Notes: a model not told the origin generated them from the letters alone. Numbered from the stretch's first letter, positions 16,231 through 25,319 are shown. The stretch: 64,000 bases of DNA from FEN-1219 sp963728995 (GCA_963728995.1 CAVSMD010000002.1:620001-684000), one strand, 5' to 3'. Program-made: numbers and translations.

Positions 16231-18156
16231 TTACGGCAACGCGAACGCCACCAGCGCGGGTCGGCCCGTGGCGACGGCGCCCTCCGCCGTGGCGCGCCCG
16301 GCGGCGACGATCGCCACGTATTGCTTGCCGTTGCGCCCTAGAAAGGTGATCGGCACGGCGTGCGCGGCGAGCGGCAGGTCCGTGCTCCACAGCTCGGCGC
16401 CGCTGCTCGAATTGAACGCGCGCAGGCGTCGATCGTCGGTGGCGCCGATGAGCACGAGGCCGCCTGCCGTCGCGATGGGGCCGCCGCTGCTGGGTCGACC
16501 GGTGCGCTGGCGCTCCTCGCCGAGCTCGGGCGTCACGCCGAGCGGCACCTGCCAGACGATCTCCCCGCTCGCCACGTCGATCGCCGCGAGCTGCCCCCAC
16601 GGCGGCTTCTGACACGGCCAGATCGCGCCGCCCGGCGCCTCGCTCCAGGCGAACCGGCTCAAGCTGTCACCGGCAATGCTCGCGCGGCGATACGGCCACT
16701 GCTCGCGCCGCGGCCCGCCGCCCGTTTGCGCGGCCGTCGAGTCGGCCGCATTCGGCTCTACCCAGCCCACGCCGCCCACGTTGGTCGTGTTCGCGAACAC
16801 GAGGCCCAGCAGCGGATCCGCGGCCATGCCACCCCACCCCGCGCCACCGGCCGGGCCGGGGAACACGATCGTCGAGCGCGGCTCGGCCGTGGGGCCGCGA
16901 TAACGATACGGCGTGAACGGGCCGAGATTCTGCAGTCCACCGCTCGCGTCGCGCAGCTCGCGACAGAATTTCGCATGCTCTTCGCTGGTGTCCTGCGCGG
17001 CGACGAGATCCTCCGCCACATAGCTGACGCGCGCGACCGGCAGCGGCTTCACGGGGATCGGCTGAGTGGCGGCGCTCTGCTCCCCGGGCACGTCGGACTT
17101 CGGCATCGGCGTCTCGGCGATACCGAACAGAGGCAGCCCCGTGGCGCGGTTCAGCAAGTAGGCGTAACCGGTCTCCGCCGCGAGCGCGAGGGCCGGCACG
17201 CGCGTGCCGTCGATCGACACGTCGAGCAGCGTCGGCGGCGCGGCCACGTCGTAGCTCCAGAGATCGTGGTGAACGACTTGAAAGTGCCAGCGCCGCACGC
17301 CGGTCCGCACGTCGAGCGCGACGATCGAGCTGCCGAACAGATTGTCGCCCGGTCGATCGCCACCATAGCCGGCATCCGTGGCCGCACTCGCGAACACGAC
17401 ATACAGCAGGCCCCGATCGACGTCGATCGTGAACGCGCCCGCACCAAGGCCGCCGCTCGCGGCCTCCGACGACGCGTCGCCCGCGGGCTCGGCCGGTGGC
17501 GTTGCGTCGAACACCCACACTTCCGCACCGGTGTGCACGTCGAGCGCACGCACACTCGGCTTGCCGGTGCTCGAGCCGACGATCAGCAAGTCTTCGAACC
17601 GCGCCGCCGCGGACGCATACCGGACCGGCAACTGCACCGTGCCGCCGGCGCCGAACGACTCGAGCGGGAGCCCGGTCGCCGCAGCGAGCGCCACGAGTCG
17701 GCGCCCGCTCATGAAGAACACGCGGCTGGGCTCATCCCGCTTGCCCGGCCAATACGTCAGCCCGCGGCGCACCGGCGGCACGGTCGGGTCGAGCGCGTAC
17801 CGCCAGATCTCGGCGCCGGTGTCGGCTTGCAGCGCGACGATGCGCCCCAGGGCCGCGAGATACATCACGCCGCCCACGACCAGCGGCGTCAGCTCCGAGC
17901 CCGCCGCCTGCGCATCGCTCGCCGCATCGGTACCGAGCGGATAGGACCAGACCTCGCGCATATCGGCAACGTTGCGAACGTCGATCTGGCGCAGCGGCGA
18001 GTAGCGGGTGCCCGCGAGATCGCGGTTGTAGCTCGACCAGTCGCCGGCACGGTTGAACTCGGCCGAAACGTCGATGGCCGGGGGCTGCGGCGGCTCGGGT
18101 GGCGGCTGCTCGCAGGCCACGAGCAGCACCGCGGATAGTAGGGCGAGCGAGCGCAT
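16231..18156 (-). CDS. PQQ-dependent quinoprotein dehydrogenase, lipoprotein
   Basis: 641 residues. The N-terminus (LALLSAVLLVAC) ends in a lipobox, so the protein is probably anchored to a membrane facing the periplasm. It is an eight-bladed propeller quinoprotein of the membrane glucose/quinate-type branch: WSSYNRDLAGTRYSPL at the start, repeated Trp-docking segments (GAEIWRYALD, GAEVWVFDA, GEIVWQVPLG, GAELWSTDLP) and HHDLWSYDVAAPPTLLDV near the centre. It oxidises an alcohol, sugar or polyol and passes electrons to the quinone pool. It is the most upstream gene of the minus-strand block and 53 bases before the MetF-like gene. Confidence 0.85.
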   Translation of the reverse strand: MRSLALLSAVLLVACEQPPPEPPQPPAIDVSAEFNRAGDWSSYNRDLAGTRYSPLRQIDVRNVADMREVWSYPLGTDAASDAQAAGSELTPLVVGGVMYLAALGRIVALQADTGAEIWRYALDPTVPPVRRGLTYWPGKRDEPSRVFFMSGRRLVALAAATGLPLESFGAGGTVQLPVRYASAAARFEDLLIVGSSTGKPSVRALDVHTGAEVWVFDATPPAEPAGDASSEAASGGLGAGAFTIDVDRGLLYVVFASAATDAGYGGDRPGDNLFGSSIVALDVRTGVRRWHFQVVHHDLWSYDVAAPPTLLDVSIDGTRVPALALAAETGYAYLLNRATGLPLFGIAETPMPKSDVPGEQSAATQPIPVKPLPVARVSYVAEDLVAAQDTSEEHAKFCRELRDASGGLQNLGPFTPYRYRGPTAEPRSTIVFPGPAGGAGWGGMAADPLLGLVFANTTNVGGVGWVEPNAADSTAAQTGGGPRREQWPYRRASIAGDSLSRFAWSEAPGGAIWPCQKPPWGQLAAIDVASGEIVWQVPLGVTPELGEERQRTGRPSSGGPIATAGGLVLIGATDDRRLRAFNSSSGAELWSTDLPLAAHAVPITFLGRNGKQYVAIVAAGRATAEGAVATGRPALVAFALP

Positions 18157-18377
18157 TCAACGCGCCGAGCGATGCGCGTCGCCTCGCCCGCACGCCGCTG
18201 ACGATCCGAGAAGACCCGCCGCATCGGCGCACGCGTCCTTGGCTCCGAAGGGCATTCGCGGCTCCCGTTCCGCCCGATGCGAGCGATTCTAGGGGACGGC
18301 CGAGCGAGCCGCCAGAATCGTGCTGAACTCCGGCTGAACGAAGGGCCTTGAGATAGCTGAAGTGCCTCCCGCGCGCT

Positions 18378-18407
18378 TTGCGGCGCACGGAAGCCATCGA
18401 ATACAAT
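18378..18407 (+). promoter_or_regulatory. Possible sigma-70 promoter for yceI
   Basis: TTGCGG (18378-18383) and TACAAT (18402-18407) are separated by 18 bases. Initiation about 7 bases later would leave a short leader before ATG 18448 and would exclude the longer in-frame start at 18415. Judged by eye only. Confidence 0.35.
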
Positions 18408-18447
18408 TCCTACCATGCGCAATGTTCGCGACACTCGAGACGAAACC

Positions 18448-19005
18448 ATGCAGAAGACGCTTCATCTGAAACCGCTGGTCCTGATGGCGGGCCTCGTGCT
18501 CAGCACCGCCGCGTTCGCCGGCAAGTGGACCGTGGTGCCCGAGACCAGCTCCGTCGGGTTCGTCGGGACCCAGCAGGGCACGAAGTTCAATGGCCGCTTC
18601 CAGTCGTTCACGGCCGACATCAACCTCGACGTCGCCGACCCCACGAAGGGCAGTATCGTCGGCACGGTGAAAGTCGATTCCGTGAATACTCGCGACCATG
18701 ACCGCGACTCGTCGCTGCTCGACAAGGACTGGTTCGACGCGAAGCAATTTCCCGAGGCCAAGTTCGAGTCGCAGAAAATCGAGAAAACCGCCGATGGCTA
18801 CCAGGCCATGGGCCAGCTCACGCTGAAGGGGCAAACGAAGCCCGCGATCATGAAGTTCACGCTGACGGGCAGCGGCGCAAGCGCGCAGTTCGCCGGCTCC
18901 ATGCCGATCAACCGCTTCGACTTCAATGTCGGCGAGGGCTGGAACGACACGAGCTGGGTGGCGCAGGACGTGGCCGTCGAGGTCAAGCTCGACCTGAAGC
19001 AATAG
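18448..19005 (+). CDS. YceI-family periplasmic lipid-binding protein
   Basis: 185 residues from ATG 18448; this start places a signal peptide (LVLMAGLVLSTAAFA) at the N-terminus, whereas ATG 18415 adds a polar stretch. The mature part has the YceI pattern: WTVVPETSSVGFVGTQQG, DVADPTKGSIVGTVKVDSV, RDHDRDSSLLDKDWFDAKQF and PINRFDFNVGEGW. YceI proteins are lipocalin-like beta barrels that bind isoprenoid chains; some respond to base or osmotic stress. It is a single gene ending in a clear terminator. Confidence 0.92.
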   Translation: MQKTLHLKPLVLMAGLVLSTAAFAGKWTVVPETSSVGFVGTQQGTKFNGRFQSFTADINLDVADPTKGSIVGTVKVDSVNTRDHDRDSSLLDKDWFDAKQFPEAKFESQKIEKTADGYQAMGQLTLKGQTKPAIMKFTLTGSGASAQFAGSMPINRFDFNVGEGWNDTSWVAQDVAVEVKLDLKQ

Positions 19006-19030
19006 TCCCGCCGGAACTAACGCAAAACAA

Positions 19031-19067
19031 AAAGGGCCGTCGCGTTGCCGTGACGGCCCTTTCTTTT
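19031..19067. terminator. Rho-independent terminator after yceI
   Basis: A stem AAAGGGCCGTC / GACGGCCCTTT with a short loop is followed by TCTTTT and preceded by AAAACAAAAA. It can therefore serve yceI on the plus strand and the convergent minus-strand gene ending at 19091. Confidence 0.88.
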
Positions 19068-19090
19068 GGGTGCCCGCTTTCGCCGAGCGT

Positions 19091-19852
19091 TCAGTCGACG
19101 CGCAGACGTTGCGAGCCCTGCGACGGGTCCGCGAAGTAGCGATTATCCTCGCAGACGTATTCCTCGATCCGATAGCCGGGCCAGCGTTTGTACATCCAGG
19201 TCCAGCTCCAGGGCTTGGCCAGGTACTCGGGATCGTCGATCGTCACCTGATCCTGAAGCATCTCGTCGTTGAGCAATCGCAGGCGTTCCGTGATTCGCAT
19301 GTTCATCGAATGCGGTGTGTTGCGAAATAGCACGGACTCCTTGACACCCACCGTATCGACCACCAACGTATCGCCGTCCCAGCGTCCGGTCGAGTGACCG
19401 GAGAAGCGCGGCTCCGCCTCCGCAGGCGCCACGGCCGGCACGTCGAGATAAATTCGCCGAACCTGATTGAAGGCTTCTTGAATGATCGTGACCTGCCCGG
19501 GGGTTTCGAGGATCTCCATCGGGAAAATCGCCTGCATCATGCTGGGCATGCCTTCCGGGATGCACGCCATGCCCGTGGACAGCGGTGGGAGTCCCGCGCG
19601 CGTGAGCTCGGCGTTGCGCGCCTGCGTTGCTCGCCACTCGCCGAGGTACGGTTCCTTGAGCGGAGGCGCCGGAACGGCAGGCGGCGCGGGCACGGGGGTT
19701 TTCGGCGGCACGCCCGAGCCGAACCCTTCGCCGCGCAGCGGATAGGCTTCCCACGAGCCGTTGATGCCGTGCACGACGGTGCGCGTCTGGGCGACCGAAG
19801 CGCCCGCCGCGGCGAGGGTGAGCATCGTGGCGGCTATCAGTCGAGCGAGCAT
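19091..19852 (-). CDS. Exported GxWDGDTLVV-motif protein, partner of DUF6152
   Basis: 253 residues with a signal peptide (MLARLIAATMLTLAAAGASV) from ATG 19852. After a proline-rich segment the second half holds the family core GRWDGDTLVVDTVG and a strand pair ending MNMRITERLRLLNDEML. The fold is probably a lipocalin-like barrel; no catalytic triad or metal motif is visible. It starts 7 bases after the DUF6152 gene ends, so the two are co-translated, and the same pairing recurs at 45.5-46.8 kb and as a fusion at 62.2 kb. I infer that the two work together in the periplasm; what they do is not known. Confidence 0.7.
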   Translation of the reverse strand: MLARLIAATMLTLAAAGASVAQTRTVVHGINGSWEAYPLRGEGFGSGVPPKTPVPAPPAVPAPPLKEPYLGEWRATQARNAELTRAGLPPLSTGMACIPEGMPSMMQAIFPMEILETPGQVTIIQEAFNQVRRIYLDVPAVAPAEAEPRFSGHSTGRWDGDTLVVDTVGVKESVLFRNTPHSMNMRITERLRLLNDEMLQDQVTIDDPEYLAKPWSWTWMYKRWPGYRIEEYVCEDNRYFADPSQGSQRLRVD

Positions 19853-19859
19853 GGGTCCC

Positions 19860-20270
19860 TCACTTGATCGTGGCGCGTCCGGCGGCCGCACCGTTCGAGT
19901 ATTGAGTACCGTCGGCCAGCGTCATCTGCTTGAGCAGTGCCGCCGGTTCGCCATCACGCAGCGGCGACACGATGAGCGTGACCTTATCCATGGGCTTGAC
20001 GAGATTGAACCGCCAGCCGGCGCGGTTGAGGATGCTCGTGCTCGCGCATTCGATGAGCCAGTGCTTCGTCTCGCCCGTCTTCTCGTCTTCTGCGTCGACT
20101 CGCATGTAGACGTGCGGATTCGTCCACTTGAAATCGGTGACGACACCGGAGAGCTTGAGCTGCAGCTCCGGCTCGTACAGCGCAAACGAGTGGTGCGCCC
20201 ACGCTGGGGTCACGAGGACCACCGCCGTCGCGGCTGCCGCTGCCCATAGGCCGACATGTTTAGGTTTCAT
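19860..20270 (-). CDS. DUF6152 family exported protein with mature N-terminal His-His
   Basis: 136 residues from ATG 20270 behind GAGGAAGAG. The signal peptide ends TPAWA, so cleavage would expose His26-His27 as residues 1 and 2 of the mature protein. His53 follows in KWTNPHVYMRV. The three His positions (1, 2 and 28) are conserved in the two other DUF6152 copies of this window. The rest is a small beta barrel (LKLSGVVTDFKW, WLIECASTSILNRAGW, DKVTLIVSPLRDG). No function is established for the family. The His pattern suggests metal binding, possibly copper, which is inference. Confidence 0.8.
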   Translation of the reverse strand: MKPKHVGLWAAAAATAVVLVTPAWAHHSFALYEPELQLKLSGVVTDFKWTNPHVYMRVDAEDEKTGETKHWLIECASTSILNRAGWRFNLVKPMDKVTLIVSPLRDGEPAALLKQMTLADGTQYSNGAAAGRATIK

Positions 20271-20520
20271 AGGCTCTTCCTCAAAAAGGAGGGCTACAGT
20301 TTCATCCTGCGGGGTCGACGCTCGCGCTTGGCCCCCCTCGCGCGTGCGAAAACATATTGCCACGGCGCCCGGCCCGCGCGAAAGGCGCCGGCGGAACGAC
20401 CCCGGCCCGCCGCGGCCGAACCACGGCTGGCGCTACGTTACGCTTCGACGCTGCCGAATTCACGTCCCGAGCAAGGTCTCGGCCGCGCGGCCCGGACCAG
20501 CGGACGGGCGTCCTGAACGG

Positions 20521-22140
20521 CTAGCTCGCGGCCCTCTGGTCGCGGCTGGCGAGGCCCCGGCCGCGCAGATACTCGTCGTATCCGCCGTTGAAGTCGATCA
20601 CGCCTCCCGGGGTGAGATCGATGATCCGCGTGGCGAGCGAGGATACGAACTCGCGATCGTGGCTCACGAAGATCACCGTGCCCGGGTAGTTCTCGAGCGC
20701 CAGATTCAGTGCCTCGATCGACTCCATGTCGAGGTGGTTCGTGGGCTCGTCCATGACGATGATATTCGGCCGCTTCAGCATGATCTCGCCGAACAGCATT
20801 CGGCCGCGCTCGCCGCCCGACAGTTTGTCCACGGTCTTCGCCATCTCGTCACGGCTGAAGAGCAGGCGTCCGAGCGTGGCGCGAATCGCCTGATCGTCGT
20901 CGCGCGGCCGGCCGCGAGCGCGCATCCAGTCGAACACGGTGACGGGCTCGGTCGAACTCGTCCGCATGATCCTGCGGCATGTAGGCCACCTCGGCGTTCT
21001 CGGCCCACTTCACCGTGCCGTGATTCACGTCGAGATCGCCCAAAATGCTGCGCAGCAGCGTAGTCTTGCCGATGCCGTTCTGCCCGACGACGGCCACGCG
21101 CTGGCCGGCCTCGACGTGCAGACTCACGTCGCGGAATATCGGCGTGTCGCCGTAGCTCTTGCTGAGCTTCTCCGTGCTTACCGCGAGGCGGTGGAGCTTC
21201 TTCCCCTGCTCGAACTTGATGTATGGGCTCATGCGGCTCGAGGGCTTCACTTCCTCGAGCACGATCTTCTCGATCTGGCGCGCGCGGGAAGTGGCCTGCC
21301 GCGACTTCGACGCATTCGCCGAAAAGCGACTCACGAACGCTTGCAAGTCGGCGATCTGCGCCTTCTTCTTGGCATTCTCGGAGTAGAGCCGCTCGCGCGC
21401 CTGCGTGGCGGCCGTCATGTACTCGTCGTAGTTGCCCGGGAAACACGCGCAGCTCGCCGTAGTCGAGGTCGGCCATGTGCGTGCACACGGTGTTCAAGAA
21501 GTGGCGGTCGTGCGAGATGATGATCATCGTGCACTTGCGCCCGACGAGCACGCCCTCGAGCCAGCGGATCGTGTCGATGTCGAGGTTGTTGGTAGGCTCG
21601 TCGAGCAACATGATGTCGGGGTTGGCGAACAGCGCCTGCGCCAGCAGAACGCGCAGCTTCCAGCCCGGCGCAATCGCGCTCATCGGGCCCGCATGCTGCG
21701 CCTCCGGAATGCCCACGGCGAGCAGCAGCTCACCGGCCGCGGCCTCGGCCGTGTAGCCGTCGAGCTGCGCAAACTCGTTTTCGAGCTCGGCGGCGTGCAG
21801 TCCCTCCTGCTGGGTCATCGAGGCCTTCGAGTACAGCCGATCGCGCTCCTGCCACACCCGCCAAAGCTGCTCGTGGCCCATGATCACCGTGTGGATCACG
21901 GCGAAGTCCTCGAACGCGAACTGATCCTGGCGCAGCTTGCCGACGCGCGCGTGCGCGGGCACCGAGACGTTGCCGTGCGTGGGCTCGAGCTCCCCGCCGA
22001 GCACCTTCATCAAGGTGGTTTTGCCAGAGCCGTTCGCGCCGATCGAGCCCATAGCGATGGCCGTTGCCGAACTTGACGGACACGTCCTCGAAGAGGGGCT
22101 TCTCGCCGAACTGCACGGTGAGGTTGGCTGCCGAGATCAC
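20521..22140 (-). CDS. ybiT: YbiT-type ABC-F ATPase, three frame breaks
   Basis: Joined across frames this is about 539 residues and follows E. coli YbiT end to end: NLTVQFGEKPLFEDVSVKFG, the first Walker A (IGANGSGKTTLMK), RIGKLRQDQFAFEDF-like text, DIMLLDEPTNNLDIDTIRWL, IIISHDRHFLN, the linker FVSRFSANASKSRQATSRAR, the second Walker A (GQNGIGKTTLLR), LSGGERGRML and VMDEPTNHLDMESIEALNL. ABC-F proteins act on the ribosomal E-site. Breaks lie at 22044 (one extra base), 21434 (one extra) and 20944-20946 (GGG run). The pattern of single extra bases argues for assembly error rather than decay. Start GTG 22140 behind GGAGAG. Confidence 0.88.
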
Positions 22141-22359
22141 GGTTGCTCTCCAATCGCTCGCGGGGGGTCTGCGCGGCGGCGATACGCCAGCTCGGCAGCG
22201 GGCACCTAGTATGACGGCAACGGCGGCCAAACAAAACCTCGCATGACCCTCGCTGCGCGGATCGCCCGACGGAGCCCGACCCACCGCGGCCGCGGCAGTG
22301 CCCTGGCGATTGGCGCCCGGGGCCGTACAATGCCGCGCATAGGCACCCCGGGAGTCCCG

Positions 22360-23484
22360 ATGATCCGCGCCGCGTCGCCGCACAATCGTCTCGACGTCAC
22401 CCGGCTCCGCTTGGTCGCCGCAGCGTTCTTCCTGGCGCTGACCCAGATTGCCGCAGGCGCCGATCCCCCGCGCGCGGTGCTCCGTTTCGAGAAAGCCATG
22501 ATCATCGATGCCACCGGGTTCGAAGCGCCGATGGCCGCCACCACGTTGTTCCTGCCGGCCGGCTGGAAGGCGCAAGGCGGCGTGCTGTGGGGCAATCAGT
22601 TCGCATGCACGAACGGCTACAACTTCGATTGGCACGCGCAGTCGCCGGACGGCAGCGAGACGATCACCGTGCTGCCGCAAACGCGCTGGGAGTCGAACAA
22701 CTACGGCGGCGCTGCGTCGACGCCGGGTTGCCGGGCCGCACCCTTCACGACGTCGCGTCAGTATCTCGAAGCGCTCGTACAGCAGTGGCATCCCGGCGCG
22801 CGGCCGCTCGACTTTCGACAGCGCGAGGATTTGATGCAGCTGGCCGCGTCGTACAACAAGAATACGCCGATGCCGTTGGGCTTCTCGAAAACCTGGGTAG
22901 ATGCCGGCGAGCTGCTGTTCTCGTTCAACGAAGGGGGTCGCGACATGCGCGGCTCGGCGACGGCGACCGTCGTGTTCTCGTTGCTGCGCACCCAGGCGGC
23001 GGGGACGCAGCAGATGGACGCGTTGACCGGCTTCGCGTTTCCGGGCTACGGCGTCACGGCGCCGAACGGCAAATTGAATCTCACTTTCTTCGAAGCGATT
23101 CGCAAGACGATGCAGCAGAATCCGCAGTGGAGCCAGCGCATCGCGAATCACAACGGCGCCATCGCACAGGTTGCGATCGAGGAGGGCCGCAAGCGCGCCG
23201 CGATCATCGCGAGCTCGAACGCCGAGATCTCGAAGATTCGCGAGGAGGCGTGGAACGCATCGCAAGAGAGTGCCGATCGGCGGGCGCGCGAGTTCGGCGA
23301 GCTGATTCGCGGCGTCGAAACCTACGACGATCCGAATGCACCCGGCGGCACGGTGCAGCTGTCCGACCTCTACAACAACGCGTGGCGTCTGAACGACGGC
23401 AGTTACGTTCTGACGAACGATGCGAACTTTCAGCCGTATCGCGATCTCGGCGTCGAAGGGCAACAGCTGGAGCAGACCCGATGA
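22360..23484 (+). CDS. Exported protein of unknown function
   Basis: 374 residues from ATG 22360, chosen because a signal peptide follows (LVAAAFFLALTQIAAGADPP); earlier in-frame ATGs at 22330 and 22243 add an arginine-rich stretch. The mature protein has a beta-rich first half (AAMATTLFLPAGWKAQGGVL-like, with WGNQFACTNGYNFDWHAQSP and two Cys in ACTN and PGC), then a long helical region with alternating charge (RIANHNGAIAQVAIEEGRKR, then NAEISKIREEAWNASQESAD). I do not recognise the family. Its stop overlaps the rhodanese start (ATGA), so the two are made together. Confidence 0.7.
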   Translation: MIRAASPHNRLDVTRLRLVAAAFFLALTQIAAGADPPRAVLRFEKAMIIDATGFEAPMAATTLFLPAGWKAQGGVLWGNQFACTNGYNFDWHAQSPDGSETITVLPQTRWESNNYGGAASTPGCRAAPFTTSRQYLEALVQQWHPGARPLDFRQREDLMQLAASYNKNTPMPLGFSKTWVDAGELLFSFNEGGRDMRGSATATVVFSLLRTQAAGTQQMDALTGFAFPGYGVTAPNGKLNLTFFEAIRKTMQQNPQWSQRIANHNGAIAQVAIEEGRKRAAIIASSNAEISKIREEAWNASQESADRRAREFGELIRGVETYDDPNAPGGTVQLSDLYNNAWRLNDGSYVLTNDANFQPYRDLGVEGQQLEQTR

Positions 23485-24209
23485 CGGCGAGAGCATTCGC
23501 AGGGCCACTCGCGGGCTCGGTCGCAGCGCTGGCGGTGCTGACGTGCTCGGTCGCGATCGAGCGCATCACCGCCGCGCAGGACACGTTCGGCGAAGCGACT
23601 CGGCAGCCGCCGCCGCAGCAGCAACCGCATTCGGCGCAGCCGCAACGGCCGCCCGGGGCGCCGCAAGTGCCCACGGGGGGTTTTCGCCCCGGTGGAGAGG
23701 ACCCGCCCCCGCAGCAACGCGCAGCTCCGGGCCCGAATCTCGATGCGCTGATGGCCACGGAGCGACAGGACTTCGGCATCGCGCCCGTCGCCGCATTGCA
23801 CGACGGGCCGATGCACGGCCCGACGCCGGCGTCGATTCCCGGCGGCCAGCTGATCACGACCAAAGGTCTCGTCGAGCTCATGCGCGGCGGCCAGGTGCCG
23901 GTGCTCATGCTCGACATCCTCGGTGGCCCGGAAATGATTCAGGGGGCGGTATATGCGGTGCCGGCCGCACAGCCCGGCACGTTCACCGATCAAACTCAGC
24001 AGCAGCTCGGTCAGTTCTTGCAGCAAGCGACCGGCGGCGACAAGCAGTATCCGATCGTCCTGTATTGCCTGTCGCCCGAATGTTGGATGTCGTACAACGC
24101 GTCGCTGCGTGCGATCAATCTCGGCTACACGAACGTGCTGTGGTATCGAGGCGGCATCGAGACCTGGAAGAAGGCCGGCTTGCCGGTGCAGATGTCGGGC
24201 TCCCAGTAG
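23481..24209 (+). CDS. Exported rhodanese-like protein related to PQQ-associated CXXCW family
   Basis: 242 residues. A signal peptide (LAGSVAALAVLTCSVAIERI) and a Pro/Gln-rich linker (about 35-85) precede a rhodanese domain. The active-site loop reads LYCLSPECWMSYNASLRA, with Cys-Trp and a further Cys four residues before, followed by NVLWYRGGIETWKKAGLPV. This matches the rhodanese family found next to PQQ-dependent catabolic genes. It is overlapped by the upstream unknown exported protein. The only PQQ enzyme in the window is at 16.2-18.2 kb, not adjacent. Likely a periplasmic thiol or sulfur-transfer protein. Confidence 0.78.
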   Translation: MTARAFAGPLAGSVAALAVLTCSVAIERITAAQDTFGEATRQPPPQQQPHSAQPQRPPGAPQVPTGGFRPGGEDPPPQQRAAPGPNLDALMATERQDFGIAPVAALHDGPMHGPTPASIPGGQLITTKGLVELMRGGQVPVLMLDILGGPEMIQGAVYAVPAAQPGTFTDQTQQQLGQFLQQATGGDKQYPIVLYCLSPECWMSYNASLRAINLGYTNVLWYRGGIETWKKAGLPVQMSGSQ

Positions 24210-24241
24210 GCGACGCCGAGCGGCCGCGTGCGCCCGGGACG

Positions 24242-25243
24242 TCACGGCGGAGGCTCGAACAGCAGACGCAGCAACTCGAGCGCCTCGGCCGGCGTGTCCT
24301 CGCGCGTGGCGACCAGTGCGACGTGCTCGGTCGGACCCGCCGTGGGGTCGACGACGATGGCCCAGAAGCCTCCGATCTCGTTGGGCACCATGGAATAGCG
24401 CAGGTCCACGATTCGGTTCGGCTTCGCCGAGTCGAGAGCCACGAGATCGGCCGCGATCGTGCGAAAGCGCCGAATGTCGCGCGCCTGCACGCTCGCGGGA
24501 TCGAGGCCAGGCAACGGCCGAGCCTCGTCGAGCTGCGCGACGCTCGTACCGGGGTACGGGGTCGTGCGCAGACCCGCCCGCACGCCATCCACGTAGTACC
24601 GGCCGGCATATTCGTAGAGGGTCTTCCACAGCAACACGTTGCCCAGCGTCGGCTCCGCCACGAGGCGAGCGGGCTCGTGTCCGCGCGTGGCGGCCAGGCG
24701 CGCGCCGGCGTCGACGGCGCGCGCATGCTGCACGGCGCCGAGCGCGAGGTACACGCCGGCCCAGCCGATCGCCGCATACGCATATGACGCCCGGCGGCGC
24801 CGAGCGGCGAGCGCCACGAGGACGATGATCGGCAGCGTGAACAGCGGATCGAATACCGAGATGATGCTGAGCGCGACGCGCACGCCCGAGAAGGGCCACA
24901 GCAGCTCCGTGCCGAACGCCGTGCACGCATCGAGTAAACAGTGGCTCAGCACCCCCAGCTCGCACAGCACGTATGTGGCGCCGAAGCCGAGCTGCCTTCG
25001 AGCCCACGGGTAGAGCACGAGCGCCGCGAGCAGCGCGGCAACGAACGAAAACGCCAGCGAATGCGTGAACGTGCGATGGTACTCGAGCGTCAGCAGAGGA
25101 TCGCCCGCCGAGCGAATCAGCAGATCGAGATCCGGCGTCAAGGCCGCCAGGCCGGCGACGACGCCGCTCATCAGCAGCCGCGAGCCGGGCGCGCGGGTGA
25201 GCGCCCAGCTCGCGCCGACGACACCGTGACTGAGCGGATCCAT
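24242..25243 (-). CDS. Membrane-bound metal-dependent hydrolase (YdjM/YfhP-like)
   Basis: 333 residues from ATG 25243 behind GAGGTG. The family signatures are MDPLSHGVVGASW at the start, TPDLDLLIR, EYHRTFTHSLAFSF and LSHCLLDACTAFGTELLWPF, which carry the His/Asp metal ligands near the membrane face. Four to five hydrophobic helices fall in the first half; the C-terminal half (from about 190) is soluble. Family members are poorly characterised and are often named LexA-regulated inner-membrane proteins. The gene is divergent from the YihY gene, with 76 bases between starts. Confidence 0.83.
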   Translation of the reverse strand: MDPLSHGVVGASWALTRAPGSRLLMSGVVAGLAALTPDLDLLIRSAGDPLLTLEYHRTFTHSLAFSFVAALLAALVLYPWARRQLGFGATYVLCELGVLSHCLLDACTAFGTELLWPFSGVRVALSIISVFDPLFTLPIIVLVALAARRRRASYAYAAIGWAGVYLALGAVQHARAVDAGARLAATRGHEPARLVAEPTLGNVLLWKTLYEYAGRYYVDGVRAGLRTTPYPGTSVAQLDEARPLPGLDPASVQARDIRRFRTIAADLVALDSAKPNRIVDLRYSMVPNEIGGFWAIVVDPTAGPTEHVALVATREDTPAEALELLRLLFEPPP

Positions 25244-25319
25244 CGAGCACCTCGACAAGCCACTGGCACAAAACTTGCTGCCCAGTCCAGCGTGTAGGCA
25301 ACACCGCGTAGGGAGTCGA

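Noticed and set aside
21730..23508. Minus-strand ORF of 592 codons
   Set aside because: Only its last part is real (the N-terminus of YbiT, 22140 downward); the rest is antisense to the exported protein at 22360.
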